Shown here in pieces: positions 47,438 to 57,924 of a stretch of 64,000 nt of DNA. This DNA is from Cristatella mucedo. Taxonomy: Eukaryota > Bryozoa > Phylactolaemata > Cristatellidae. A program made the position numbers and the translations under genes. The notes beneath the pieces are model-generated. The model did no database searches. It was not told the origin of the DNA and worked only from the letters and a program-made list of their open reading frames with translations. Within the stretch, counting starts at the first letter, position 1, and every line of letters starts with the position of its first letter. The stretch covers positions 360,501-424,500 of the forward strand of contig WPIO01000127.1 of NCBI GenBank assembly GCA_009760855.2. Reading direction: 5' to 3'.

Positions 47438-48231
47438 ATTTCCAAAATGCAGCGACCTCAACGATCTGAATGATTTGGTCTTACAAAGTCCTATGCTAAG
47501 CTTTTGAAATGCATTCGTAAGGAGTGGAAATTTTTAGATGAATATGTAAAGTAAAAGATCAGAAAAAGCGTCATCAGATTTTTCCAAGTTTTCTTTAAAT
47601 CTATCATTTCAGCTGGACAGCAGCAGTAGGGTATGCAGAATTTCAGCCTAGGCTCGATGTGATTATAAAAGTGTAGGATGAGAAGGTTGCATGAAAAGTC
47701 TGAACTACATGAAAGTCTGAACTACATGAAAGTCATTGAAATACATGCTACCGCATGCATTTCAATGTACTCTGCAGTAGCATTCGTTCTAATCGAATGG
47801 TGGCTCTTCTTAACTCGAGAGCTGCTTTTGCTCTGAGAGGCAGGGCCGGCATCCCTTACACGAACGCAGTTTACTCGTCGTGCTCGAATGAAGAGCTCGG
47901 GAAAGCACAGCTGCTACTCATGGTTAGGTCTCCGACATCCCAGTCACAGTTCGCGAACAGAGGAAGTGACTCCTACTCGAATCTACCTGAACGGTCCAGA
48001 ATATAGTAAGGTATAGTAAGTAGCTGGCTCGTGTGCTCTCACCATTGCAAAAAGTCTCAGCAACATTAAACTTGTGCTAATCTACGCTTTCGCAACATCC
48101 ACTTTAAAATGCGCCCAAAGCTAAGATTTCCAAAAATGACTCTTTTGACTTTTAATTTTTTGCAAAATAACACTAGTTAGCACCGCGATAGTACTATTTT
48201 GACATTTTAGAATATGAATAAATTAGCTTAC
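47438..48231. other. Unassigned stretch with a small repeat
   Basis: Lies downstream of the lectin exon on the minus strand. It holds two 17-bp direct repeats at 47,697-47,730 and a hairpin at 47,734-47,767 (15-bp arms, 14 matched, loop TACC). A plus-strand frame at 47,755-48,006 is unrecognised. Confidence 0.4.
47697..47767. repeat. Direct repeat plus hairpin
   Basis: AGTCTGAACTACATGAA occurs twice in tandem, then CATTGAAATACATGC pairs with GCATGCATTTCAATG across a 4-nt loop. Confidence 0.85.
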
Positions 48232-48477
48232 CTCTTTTCTTACAAATAAAGGAAGCCTTCAAGGATGAGCAGTTTCGAGAGTACCAAGCATTTTGAGATT
48301 GATTTGCTACATAGACTACGCAGGTTCCATCAAATGGTGTCACGAAATTGAAGTTGGATGTAAACAGAGCTCCGTCGGTCCACATGTACTTTGCCAGGGG
48401 TGACGGAACCTCAATTCCAGTGTCAACTTGAACAAGACCAATGTGGTAGCTTCCTCCAGCCAGCAAAGCAGTGCTGC
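48232..48477 (-). CDS. C-type lectin-like domain, C-terminal exon
   Basis: Minus-strand exon of 246 nt, acceptor GGCCGTTTTAG, donor AAAGAG|GTAAGC, phase 1 at both ends. It encodes LLAGGSYHIGLVQVDTG, then YMWTDGALFTSNFNF, then GTCVVYVANQS and WYSRNCSSLKASFICKK. HIGL is the WIGL core, MWTDG is the usual strand, and the three cysteines are in place. The WND motif that binds calcium is replaced by WYSRNC and no EPN or QPD triplet is seen, so classical mannose or galactose binding is not predicted. Ending in phase 1 without a stop, it needs a further exon downstream that I could not identify. Confidence 0.85.
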
Positions 48478-50256
48478 CTAAAACGGCCGATAAGGCGGCT
48501 ACGATTAACAATGTTCAGCCCATGGAAGGCTCTATACATGAATCATTCGTTCGGCTCGCATGTGTCTATGCTCGTTAGTACTGTCGTAGTCATCACAGAT
48601 CTCCTTGCTCGGCAAGTGTGCTATCAGCCTGCCTCACCTATGATTGTCTAGTATAATAGCTGTCCTCACGCTAACAAAAGTTGTTTAGAAACTAGCCTTC
48701 AGGTCAAATGCCGCCAAATACTGGGTTTCCTTTCAGGTCTGCCACTTCAATGAACTTTATAATAATAATAATATTAATAATAATAATGCACTTGATAAAG
48801 CGCCCTCGGAGAACTCAGTAAAGCTCTAGCTGTTTTACATTTGCTGCAAAGGGAAATGTAGTTTAATGGTGAGTAATATCATGCCTGAAAAACAAACGAA
48901 ATGAATAAAACGCTTAGGGGTGACGAGCACAGAGTAAGCCTGCAAATGTGGTTAGTGGCAGCATGCACAGTGTCAGCACGCATAAGAACATGAAGGACGA
49001 ATCACAGGGACCCACTAAATGCTGTCCTAAATAGGTGTGCGTTGAAATTGTCTTTAAATGTGGTCAGGTAAGGGGATGTTCTGACTCAGGTCGGGAGGGA
49101 GTTCCAGGCTGTGGGAGCATACGAACTAACTGCACGGTCTTCAAAGGAATTGAGGTTTGTACGAGGTATTTGTAGACTGTAAATTCCGAAAAGCAGGTCG
49201 TTCCATGCTTGGCCTGATGGGGGAGTTTATCTGAGAGATAGGTTGGAGCCAAAGAATGTAGTGACCTCAAAGTGAGTGACTCAACCTTGAAGTCAATCCG
49301 TTGCTTGACTGGAAGACAGTGCAGGTCGGCGAGAACAGGTGTAATGTGGCAATTTCGACGTCACTACACACAAGCCTAACTGCGGAGTTTTGCACCAACT
49401 GCAATCGCCTGATCGTGCTTGATGGTAGGCCAGTAAGCAGCAAGTTGCAGAAATCGAGACGGGATGTAACGAATGCATGGACCAACTTGGATGTGGCATC
49501 CTTATCAAGGCAAGCCCGCGTTTTAGAAATGTTGTTAAGCTGATAGCCGGTGGATTTGACTGTCAAGCTGATATGGTCGTCTAACAAGAGGTCGCTTTAG
49601 AATATGACTCCTAGATTTTGACCTGATTCAACTGGAGATATGCTTGCAGAGGCAATTTTGAGCGTCAGCCTTTCCAATTTGTGAAGCACACTGGGTTTTC
49701 CCATAACTAGTAAGTTAGCTTTATCATCGTTTATTTTTGGAAATTTACTGCCATCCATGTGCTGATAGTATCAATCGGATGGTCGAGTAATAAAAAAAAA
49801 TTTTTTCCCTTATTTCTGTTTCAAATTACGACTGGACACCTGATTATTATCATCATGTATCTCAAATTACGCTGGGACACCTGGTGAGCCTACATTTCAG
49901 CTACATTACAGGAAGCTCGACGTTGGACAGAATTCCGTTTGGCCTTAAATTCTTGAAAATTATTTATGCCAAGCAAAAGTCGCGCTTCCGTGATGGGATT
50001 GACTTTAAAAGGTATTCGCTTGCATTTGGACTCAGCACTGCAACGTTTGGATAAATACACATAGTTACTAAATGGACTAAATGACAATGGAAGCTAAAAC
50101 TGAGTCTATTTGCTGCTTGGTGGCTTCCAGCACCAAGCAGCAGATATACAGCAGCATAGCATGAACCAAATCATTAAACTCGCGAGCTTTTTTGAAAGCA
50201 ATGTAATGGCTCCTATCCTTAATTGAATGACGAAGACCCCAGTCACACTGGCTTAC
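48478..50256 (-). other. CTLD intron carrying a LINE B copy
   Basis: Phase-1 intron of 1,779 bp between the two halves of the CTLD. Most of it (48,757-49,785) is a LINE B insertion in the same orientation as the gene. Confidence 0.7.
48757..49785 (-). mobile_element. LINE B, 5'-truncated copy
   Basis: Minus strand. ATT repeats and tail at 48,757-48,820, then 3' UTR, then the post-RT coding region up to codons for TWMAVNFQK, where it stops. Frame pieces: 49,064-49,270 and 49,267-49,587 (LDDHISLTVKSTGYQL, LVHAFVTSRLDFCNLLLTGL). A poly(A)/poly(T) junction follows at 49,791. It sits wholly inside a lectin-gene intron. Confidence 0.92.
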
Positions 50257-50427
50257 CAACGATTGTTCTATATATAAATTCAAGCTCTTCTGTAGTCGAA
50301 ATTGAAGTTAAATGTGAGTTAGTTGCGTAGCATGATGCATAAGCATTAGCCCAAGTCTGAGCAGTCGTGTTGAACATGTAGCAAGCCGAGTTCCATCTGA
50401 TCCAGCCAGTGGGACAGTCATAGATAC
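50257..50427 (-). CDS. C-type lectin-like domain, N-terminal exon
   Basis: Minus-strand exon of 171 nt, acceptor CACATTTTCCCAG, donor ATCGTTG|GTAAGCC, phase 1 at both ends. It encodes IYDCPTGWIRWNSACYMF, then WANAYASCYATNSHLTSI and TTEELEFIY. This is a textbook CTLD opening: CPxGW, the second Cys before YMF, the AxxxC helix, and HLTSIxxxEELxFI. It joins in frame to 48,232-48,477 to give a six-cysteine domain of about 139 residues. An upstream exon must exist because the frame enters in phase 1; it was not found before 51.6 kb. Confidence 0.87.
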
Positions 50428-51602
50428 CTGGGAAAATGTGCGTAACGTTGATTAAGAAGCGATTGAAGATGCTTTTGTAAGTTTTATTTAGCACTTGACC
50501 GAGTAATATAATAAATAACAGCTATGAAGCATAAAATTGACAATTCATTTGAGCTTAGACGAATATATCTGCCTATGCAGAACATGGACCTGCATGTAAG
50601 ATGGCTTGGTTCATGATGCATAGATTGAATTTGCATGCAAAATATGCTTTGGTGTATCTTAGCGAAACCGTTGTTTAGCAATGTTCTATGACCACATACA
50701 TGACGAAAGACTGTGACTGAAACAACTTTTAGAGGAATTCTATTTGTCACATTTATATACGTTTTCAAGAACATCTATTAGATGCTTAAACATTTTATCA
50801 GCCAATTTGTGGTTCGAATAATTTCGCTTTTTAAAATGTGCTATAATCTTATAAAACAAAAGGAAGCTATGCAATTCACTTATAAGTCTAATTTTTAACT
50901 CCGTATTTCGATTTATATATTTTTTGGTTTTATGTAGATGCAGCATCAAGTGTAGCTGCATTGTCTAAAAATTGCTGTTTATTATAATTATAAATAGTGA
51001 TGATAATATATTAAAGGAGACATCAAAGAATTGTTCCCATTGAACATACTTCAGCAGTCCATTAATATTCTATAAATAGTTCTAGTTGCCTCGCATAGGT
51101 TTCAGGTGCTCGCACTGAACGACCTAGGTCATCAGTAAAACAATTTCTTGGAAAATATCCTGGATGTTCAGCTGCAATTGAGATAAAAGCCGTTAGCAAT
51201 AATCAATTCACAAAACTTGCACCATATAATATAATGCAGTGTATCAAATAAATAAGACAATTGAGTCTGGCGACCCTATCTATTTGTATAAGGTTTCTGA
51301 CTGTAACTATCAACCATATGAATTTTAAATGAATCTAGCTCTTGATGCAAATGGTAGTTTCTGAGATACACAGTAAAGAGACACTTATATTCATCTATAG
51401 CTTAAAGGACCTATTTAGGTCAATTTAAACGGATGTCTTTTTTCTTGTCAGTGTGGCTTACGAAAATTAGTGGCACCTTTATTTTCTATCTAATAACAAT
51501 TTTAAAACTGTATAGCGCCAGAAGGTAACGGTGTATCCTTCTAGACACTTTACATATACTGTAAATAAAGTAAGAATACATTATTAGCGGTACCGTGTTC
51601 AA
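50428..51602. other. Unassigned 1.2 kb with a possible old LINE B end
   Basis: No exon recognised. At about 51,525-51,570, TCCTTCTAGACACTTTACAT and ACTGTAAATAAAG resemble a minus-strand LINE B terminus. Confidence 0.35.
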
Positions 51603-51945
51603 TGTCTCCCTCCGGACTTGCGTCAGAACATCCCCTGACCTGACTACATTTAAAAGGAACCTAAAAATGCACCTATTTGGGACAGCATTTAGTGGGTCCC
51701 TGTGATTCGTCCTTCATGTGCTTATGCGTGCTGACACTGTGCATGCTGCCACTAACCACATTTTCATGCTGACCCTGTGCATGTCACCCCTAACCATATT
51801 ATTCATTTCGTTTGTTTTTCAAGCATGATTTTACCTACCATTCAATTGCATTTCACTTTACAGCAAATGTAAAGCGCCTAGAGAGAGATTAAGTTCTCTG
51901 AGGGCGCTTTATCAAGTGAATTATTATTGTTATTATTAATTTCAT
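51603..51945 (+). mobile_element. LINE B 3'-end copy
   Basis: Runs from the CTGCGTCAGAACATCCCCTG-equivalent at the ORF end through the whole 3' UTR to the tail GCGCCTAGAGAGAGATTAAG, GAGGGCGCTTTATCAAGTG and ATT repeats. One of the best-preserved 3' ends here; it shows the tail hairpin clearly. Confidence 0.93.
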
Positions 51946-52167
51946 CAACGACATCCGGTTAAATGTGAGATGCACAGGGATTATACCACCGGTGTATAGC
52001 ATTGAGGCTAGCCCGTGCGTTTACCAGCATCCGGTCTCAAACTTCTGCGACTCCCTGCTTGCAGTTTTTAGATGCAATTTAGTTTATTCATTAATATTAT
52101 TTAAATATTATTAGTATTAGAATTGACTAATTTATTTGTATAGTTTTTTTTATTATTATCGGTGCAA

Positions 52168-52925
52168 CAATCTGCAACAAAGATTTTCTGTCCTGAGCCT
52201 GACGTGTAGCAGTTTCTTCACTGTAACATTTCTCGCCGACCTACACTGGCTTTGCATCAAAAAAGCAACATCGTATTCCAAGTTGTATTACTTTCTTTTA
52301 GGTTCTGTCAGTCTCTTTCTTAAGTCTAGATATTATTGCTAGTCTAAAATCTGGCTTTATCAGCTATTCTGACTCTAGTCTTGTAGATATGCCTAGATCT
52401 AATCATAACCTGTTGATGACCTAGTTATTAGTTTATAGTCAACCAAAGCTTAAGATTCACATCCGAAAACCAAAGCCTAAGATTCACATCCGAAAAACGT
52501 CGCAAGCTACCTCCAGCTTGACTAAATGAAAAAGAGGCTAAAATTTCACATTTTTCTTGGTGAATTTGCTGGGTCCTGGCGGTGCTTACAGTTTACCTGC
52601 TCCCAAAGCATGGAACTCACTCCCAACTGACATGACATTGCCTGACTTTCAGACATTTAAAAAGTATCTAACAATGCACCTTGTTATCAAAGCAGTTAGT
52701 GGTGACTTTTGATTCGTCGTGTATGCTTATTTTGGCGACACTGTGGGTGCTACCCATAACCATATTTGAATGCTGACCCTGTGCACGTCACCTCTAACCT
52801 TGTAACGCTTGCTGACGTTGATTATGGTACAATTAAAAATTCGATCATGCTTCCTTTGCAGCATATATTTATAGTGCCTAGAACGAGATTAGGTTTTCTG
52901 AGTGGAACGTTAACATATACTATTA
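52168..52925 (+). mobile_element. LINE B, old copy
   Basis: Strongly diverged but colinear. TTTCTCGCCGACCTACACTG matches the LADLHWL region, then APKAWNSLPT-like codons near 52,600, the TGCTGACCCTGTGCACGTCA 3' UTR, and GTGCCTAGAACGAGATTAGG near the end. Contains a 27-bp tandem duplication at 52,441-52,494. Confidence 0.75.
52441..52494. repeat. 27-bp tandem duplication
   Basis: Two adjacent 27-bp units starting AACCAAAGC and ending ATTCACATCCGAA, differing at one base. Confidence 0.93.
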
Positions 52926-52993
52926 TGGTTGTTTGATATCATTTGAGATTTGTGTGCTTTTTCTTGCTGAAAATGTGTAGATTATAAGTAATC

Positions 52994-53057
52994 ACTTCAT
53001 TCTTTGGCTGCATCCTATCTCTCAGATCTACTCCCCCACCCGGCCAAGTATCGTACC
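52994..53057 (+). mobile_element. LINE B internal fragment, broken by the next copy
   Basis: 64 bp matching codons for HSLAASYLSDLLPHPAKYRT, cut off at GTACC where the next LINE B copy starts. Confidence 0.8.
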
Positions 53058-54088
53058 AGCACCTCGAATTGTCTTAACTCACTTGATGCATGTATTGATG
53101 ACATCCGCACATGGATGGCTGCAAATTTTCTAAAACTAAACGATGACAAAACTAACTAACTAGTTATGGGCAAACCCAGTGTGATTCAGAAATTGGAAAG
53201 GCTGACGCTCAAAATTGGCTATGCCAGCATATCTCCAGTTGAATCAGCTCGAAATCTAGGTGTCATATTCCAAAGCGACCTCTCGTTAGACGACCATATC
53301 AGCTCCAAGTCAAATACGCCTATTTTCAGCTTCATAACATTACTAAAATTTGGGCTTGTTTGGATAAGGATACCACGTCTAAGTTGGTCCATGCGTTCGT
53401 CACATCCTGTCTCGACTTCTGCAACTGACTGATTACAGGCCTATCAGCATGTGCGATCAGGCGATTGCAGCTAGTGCAAAACTCCTCAGCTAGGCTTGTC
53501 TTTCGTGAGCGTCGCAGTTGCAACATTACACCACCTCTCGCCGACCTGCACTGGCTACCAGTCAAGCAACGGGTTGACTTAAAGGTTGTGTCGCTCCCTT
53601 TTAGCTCACTTCATTCTTTGGCTCCAACCTATCTCTCAGATATACTCCCCCGTCAGGCCAAGCATGGTACAACCAGCTTTTCGGAATCCAACATTCTACA
53701 AATACCGTACAAACCTCAAATCCTTTGAAAACCGTGCATGTAGTTCGTATGCTCCCAAAGCCTGGAACTCCTTCCCGACCTGCGTCAGAACATCCCCTGG
53801 CATGAACACAATAAAAATGAACTTAAAAACACACCTGTTTAGGACAGCATTTAGTGGGTCCCTGCGATGTGTCCTTCATGTGCTTATGCGTGCTGACACT
53901 GTGCATGCTGCCACTAACCACATTTGCATGCTGACCCTGTGCATGTCGCCCCTATGTTATTCGTTTTGTTTGTGTATCAAGCATGATATTACTCACCATT
54001 TAATTGCATTCCCCTTGCAGCAAATGTAAAACACCTAGCGAGAGATTGAGTTCTCTGAGGGCGCTTTATCAATTGCATTACTATTATT
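53058..54088 (+). mobile_element. LINE B, 5'-truncated copy
   Basis: Starts AGCACCTCGAATTG, the codons STSN that follow the RT core, continues with DDIRTWMAANFLKLNDDKTN, KPSVIQKLERLTLKIG, and the whole post-RT region and 3' UTR, and ends at GAGGGCGCTTTATCAATTGC plus a short ATT run. Frame pieces at 53,166-53,432, 53,465-53,728 and 53,586-54,029. Confidence 0.93.
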
Positions 54089-54097
54089 ACTATAATA

Positions 54098-54462
54098 GAC
54101 CGTGCATTTAGTTCGCATGCTCCCAAAGCTTGGAACTCACTCCTAACTTACTTCACCGCATCTTTTGACTTGACCACATTTAAAAAGAACCTATATACAC
54201 ACCTATTTAGGACAGTATTTAGCGTGTCCCTGCGATCGGTCTTACATGTGCTTATGTGGGCTGACACCACACATGCTGCCACTAACCACTCGTGCTTGCT
54301 GACCTTGTGCATGTCCCCTCTAACCATGTTATTCATATCGTGATTCGAAGCACGGTATTACTCACTATCCAATTGCGTTTCGATTTGCAGTAAATGGAAA
54401 GCGTATAGAACGAGATTGAGTTCTCTAGGGGTGATTTATCGCATACATTATTATTATTATTG
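54098..54462 (+). mobile_element. LINE B 3'-end, probably the other side of the interrupted copy
   Basis: Begins GACCGTGCATTTAGTTCGCA and runs to the tail ACGAGATTGAGTTCTCTAGG with ATT repeats. It lies downstream of 52,994-53,057 in family coordinates with about 75 bp missing between them, as expected if the copy at 53,058-54,088 landed in an older one and removed some target. Confidence 0.82.
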
Positions 54463-54477
54463 CTGTTAATAGTATCC

Positions 54478-54620
54478 TAATATGCTTATTGACACTGTGA
54501 GTGTTCCCAGTAGCCATGCTTTCATGCTTCCTATATGGCAAATCTAAAGTGTGCGGAATAAATATTAGGTTATCCGAGTGAGGAAACGTTACTATCAATA
54601 TTAATATTATAATAATTAGT
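54478..54620 (+). mobile_element. LINE B 3'-end, very old
   Basis: Short colinear match: TATTGACACTGTGAGTGTTC, GGCAAATCTAAAGTG, a degraded tail TATTAGGTTATCCGAGTGAG, then ATT/AAT repeats. Confidence 0.6.
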
Positions 54621-55654
54621 AATAATATGACTTACGACAGCCTTTCTCATAAGCCTCGGTCACTAAGATACATTGGATAAGGTTTCCGTCAACTGACCGT
54701 CGTGTCTCACCGATGTGTGACCCTCGTTCACTCTTCTTGATTTTCTCTCTTTCTCGAGGTATTGATCTCTTTCCAACTTATCGATACAACGGCAAGGCAG
54801 GCGAATTAACCACTACTCCTATGTTTTGGAAATATTAAAAATAAAAAGTCCCTTGCATAGAGCCTTGATGAACGTGATAATCCATTCAAGAGCGTTTCAA
54901 ATAACTGCTATAGGTCAAAGTATTAAGGGGAAGCGACTCGCACAATATCATGCTCACTAAAACATACGAAATCACGAGTATATAACTACCATTTACAATC
55001 AAGTTCGGTAAAGTAATCGCAAGGCAATCGCGGCCGCTGATTAACAAGACCAGTAACAGTGAGGCTCATTTGCAGTTACTCGGGCGAGACATAAACAAAC
55101 AAGCTCTAGACTTTTTTGCAATGGCTCTACTCATGAGGTGCCTAGATCTGCTCTGAGCATAAATACAAAGTACATACTTGTTCCGGATTTTTCGTTTAAG
55201 TTGTTTGCACGCTGCAAACATGAACCGGCAGGTGACATTTAGGAAGGCTATTTTAGGTCATGATAATCGATGTAACTTTCGTGCATTCTGACTTCTGACA
55301 ACGTAATGCAAGACATTTGAACGAGCGCTATGTCAAGGTCAATGAGCTCAAGGATCGATCCATTCGGTCGGAGTTTGCTAGCAAGATTTCACATGAGTTT
55401 AGTGACACTAGGTTTTTAGAAACAGCTGAAGTAAGAGTCTACACAGATTTCCTTATCAATTCTGATCTGTTTCAGATAGTTCAGTTAGCTATCCTATAAC
55501 TTCTAGACAGAACTGACGGCATGATACTACTGCTGGGACTCTACTCGTCCATGTATCAGGGCACAATTCTAAGCAGGGTTGGAGTTTCATTTTACAAATA
55601 CGTGTGGAACTGTAAATATAAGTTACTCTCTATCATTCTAAAACCTTTAATGCA
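54621..55654. other. Unassigned stretch
   Basis: A plus-strand frame at 55,317-55,499 (60 codons) has no recognisable domain. Nothing else seen. Confidence 0.35.
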
Positions 55655-55842
55655 GAGCCGTGATGGCACACTGGGTAAGGCGGTTGCTTTCGCGACCTTG
55701 GTCCGGAGGTCATGGGTTCAATTCCAGTGGTTGGCGATTCTTTATCGCCACTGCAAGCGGTGATGACAGCTGTAAAGGCTCTTCTGTCGCTATACAAAAC
55801 GAGGCTTTTTAAGCAGCTAGGATTTGTTTATTCATTTGTTTA
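55655..55842 (+). mobile_element. tRNA-derived SINE
   Basis: Clear tRNA-like head: GAGCCGTGATGGCACACTGG with A-box TGGGTAAGG, then GCGACCTTGGTCCGGAGGTC, and a good B box GGGTTCAATTCC. The body AAAGGCTCTTCTGTCGCTAT is followed by GCAGCTAGGATTTGTTTATT and a T-rich end. The boxes are close to the RNA polymerase III consensus. It is not a functional tRNA gene: the acceptor ends do not pair and the element continues past the tRNA part. Confidence 0.88.
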
Positions 55843-56587
55843 CAAGAAAAATCCTATTTCTTTCTTAGGCGCCTTTCTTCTTGCAATCTATTCTTGCTCC
55901 TCTGGCTAAAGTGATCACCGAAAACTTTGCTGGCTATAGCTTCTATGCCAATGAAACTCAGCTCTATCTATCCCTTGACCCGTCTAAGCTTAAATATTTT
56001 AGATACATTTAAGTTTGGCTTAATCAATGTTTGGCCCTGGTCTCCTGACATTCCCTGGAGATGGAAAAACTCGTCATCTTGTTCCCGCTTCTGTGTAAAC
56101 AGCTAGCGTTACGGGCATCTCGTTCTGTTGTGACGACTAATCTTAATAATGAGCCGCTACATGGATATAATAATCATTTGCTTGAAAAGAAAATATGTGA
56201 CTGATTTTGGTGAAGGTTACGTGCATACCTGCGAGCCATTTGGTGCAGTAAATGCTTTTTTCGAATTATCTACTAAGCAAAACCTTTAGGAAGATTTACA
56301 GAGCATGCAAATGCTTGACATAGTTCAATGGCCGGTGAAGTAATTTCGGAGGTTTCTGTTAACTTTACTTCTACTTTTGAGAATGATATACTCACTAGTG
56401 AGAAAGCACCTCAGTTGGTAAGGAACCGCAGGACCATCTAGACCATCCGGATCAACGTAGTAAGATCCTTGTTGCCGGACGCCTTTCAGATACAGATCCT
56501 GACAGCTGGTGGCCAGGTACTTGAAAGCAGCTGCAAATAACGTGTCAAGATATGCATGTCAAGAATAACCCAGCATCGTCTTTATAA
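55843..56587. other. Unassigned stretch
   Basis: At 55,908-55,990 there is a weak resemblance to LINE codons (FYANETQLYLSLDPS, compare [17 protein letters not shown]), possibly a very old LINE B motif C relic. Otherwise nothing recognised. Confidence 0.4.
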
Positions 56588-56740
56588 TGCCGAGCTGGTT
56601 TGGTCTAGCCGTTAAGGAGCTCGCCCCGACTAAGGTCTGACTGAGGTCGTGGGCTCGAGCCCTATGCGAAGCGCCTGAATAGAGATTAAGTTCTCTTGGG
56701 GTGCTATATAAATAAATAATTTAATTATATAATAATAAAA
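56588..56740 (+). mobile_element. tRNA-headed SINE with LINE B-like tail
   Basis: Starts GCCGAGCTGGTTTGGTCTAG (A-box region GGTCTAGCCGTTAAGG) and continues to a B box GGTCGTGGGCTCGAGCCC. It then goes straight into GCGCCTGAATAGAGATTAAG, TTCTCTTGGGGTGCTATATA and AT-rich repeats. The last part matches the LINE B terminus (GCGCCTAGAGAGAGATTAAG, TTCTCTGAGGGCGCTTTAT). The two parts abut with almost no body. It is distinct from the other SINE family in the window. Confidence 0.8.
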
Positions 56741-57924
56741 CTATAGATATTGATGTTTATACGAATATGTTTACCGCAGTTTGCTTACAAAATATCAACT
56801 CGGCTGAAATTAAGATTGCATTCGCTGTTGCTTCAGAATTTGTTTAACGGTTTTCGCTTGAAGTAACAGAGGCTCAACAATCCCTTTTTCCTAAAGGATT
56901 GCAATAGAAAATGCATTGCCTAGCAATTATTTCCCACTCTGAGGGTGAATAAGTTAGGACATTCCACCACATGGGGGCTCTTAAAAATTACTTCGTCAAT
57001 AATGGGCTTCTTTAAACTTGGATCAAATGGATGCATGTTTATGTATGTATTATATTCAATTCATTTGCATTTCATTCTGAGAAAACTTGGTCTCTATCCG
57101 GACGTTTTACATAAACCACAGGGCTCGATCCCATGACCTAGGCAGTCACAGGCGAGTACATTACTTTTGATTTAAACCAGAGCAAACAAGTTAGACTCGC
57201 ACTAATTGCTCCTTTCTGCAGTTCTATTAGGATTATTATGCGTAATAAGTAAATTTCCTCGAATTATATTGTGCTACCTACATGAAACACAGTCCTACTC
57301 AGATTGTGACAATATTATTTCAAGCTCATTCCCATAATCGTAATCATATTATCTCCAGTCCAGCGCCAGTCAGTGTAGTGTCTGCCGCTGCATCTGTTAA
57401 TTTTTAGCTGTTCTAGGGAGTTATAGCTCCACGATTGACTACCTGCAAAGACTAATACCATTATATAGGCTATTATTTCCTTAAGCAACGGTAATTTTGA
57501 TGTTCAAAATATGTAGGACAGCACCATTTGTAAAATAAATGTGTTCTAGTATACTAAAATATCCTTCAAAGTAATCGCTGGTGTTAAAGAGCAGCTAGAG
57601 TGCCATTGGAGTATTTATTTTTGTTACCGATATCATAATCAGTAAGAACTTTGCATGAAACACCAAGTACAAGTGTCATTATTGTTTTAGATAACAAAGA
57701 GAGAGGCGCTTTAATCTTGGCTGTGGATTTTTAGCAGATCAATGTACGTATGGATCATGGAATCAAGGGCATCTAAGCTCAAATTGCGGGATTCCCTGCC
57801 AAATATTCGGTAAGCTGAGGAGAAATCTAAAAAATAATTTTCGCCAGTTTTGGAGGCGTAACTAGGATTACTACTGAAATGGCATATGATTAGCATATTG
57901 AAAAAGAAATTGTAAAGCAGTACT
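56741..57924. other. Unassigned 1.2 kb
   Basis: No supported gene or repeat. The frame at 56,945-57,136 is unrecognised. Confidence 0.35.

Noticed and set aside
47755-48006. 83-codon plus-strand frame
   Set aside because: No domain, no convincing start context, and overlaps a hairpin; likely chance.
55655-55742. tRNA gene
   Set aside because: A and B boxes are present, but there is no acceptor stem and the sequence continues into a SINE body shared with the copies at 7.7 and 63.5 kb.
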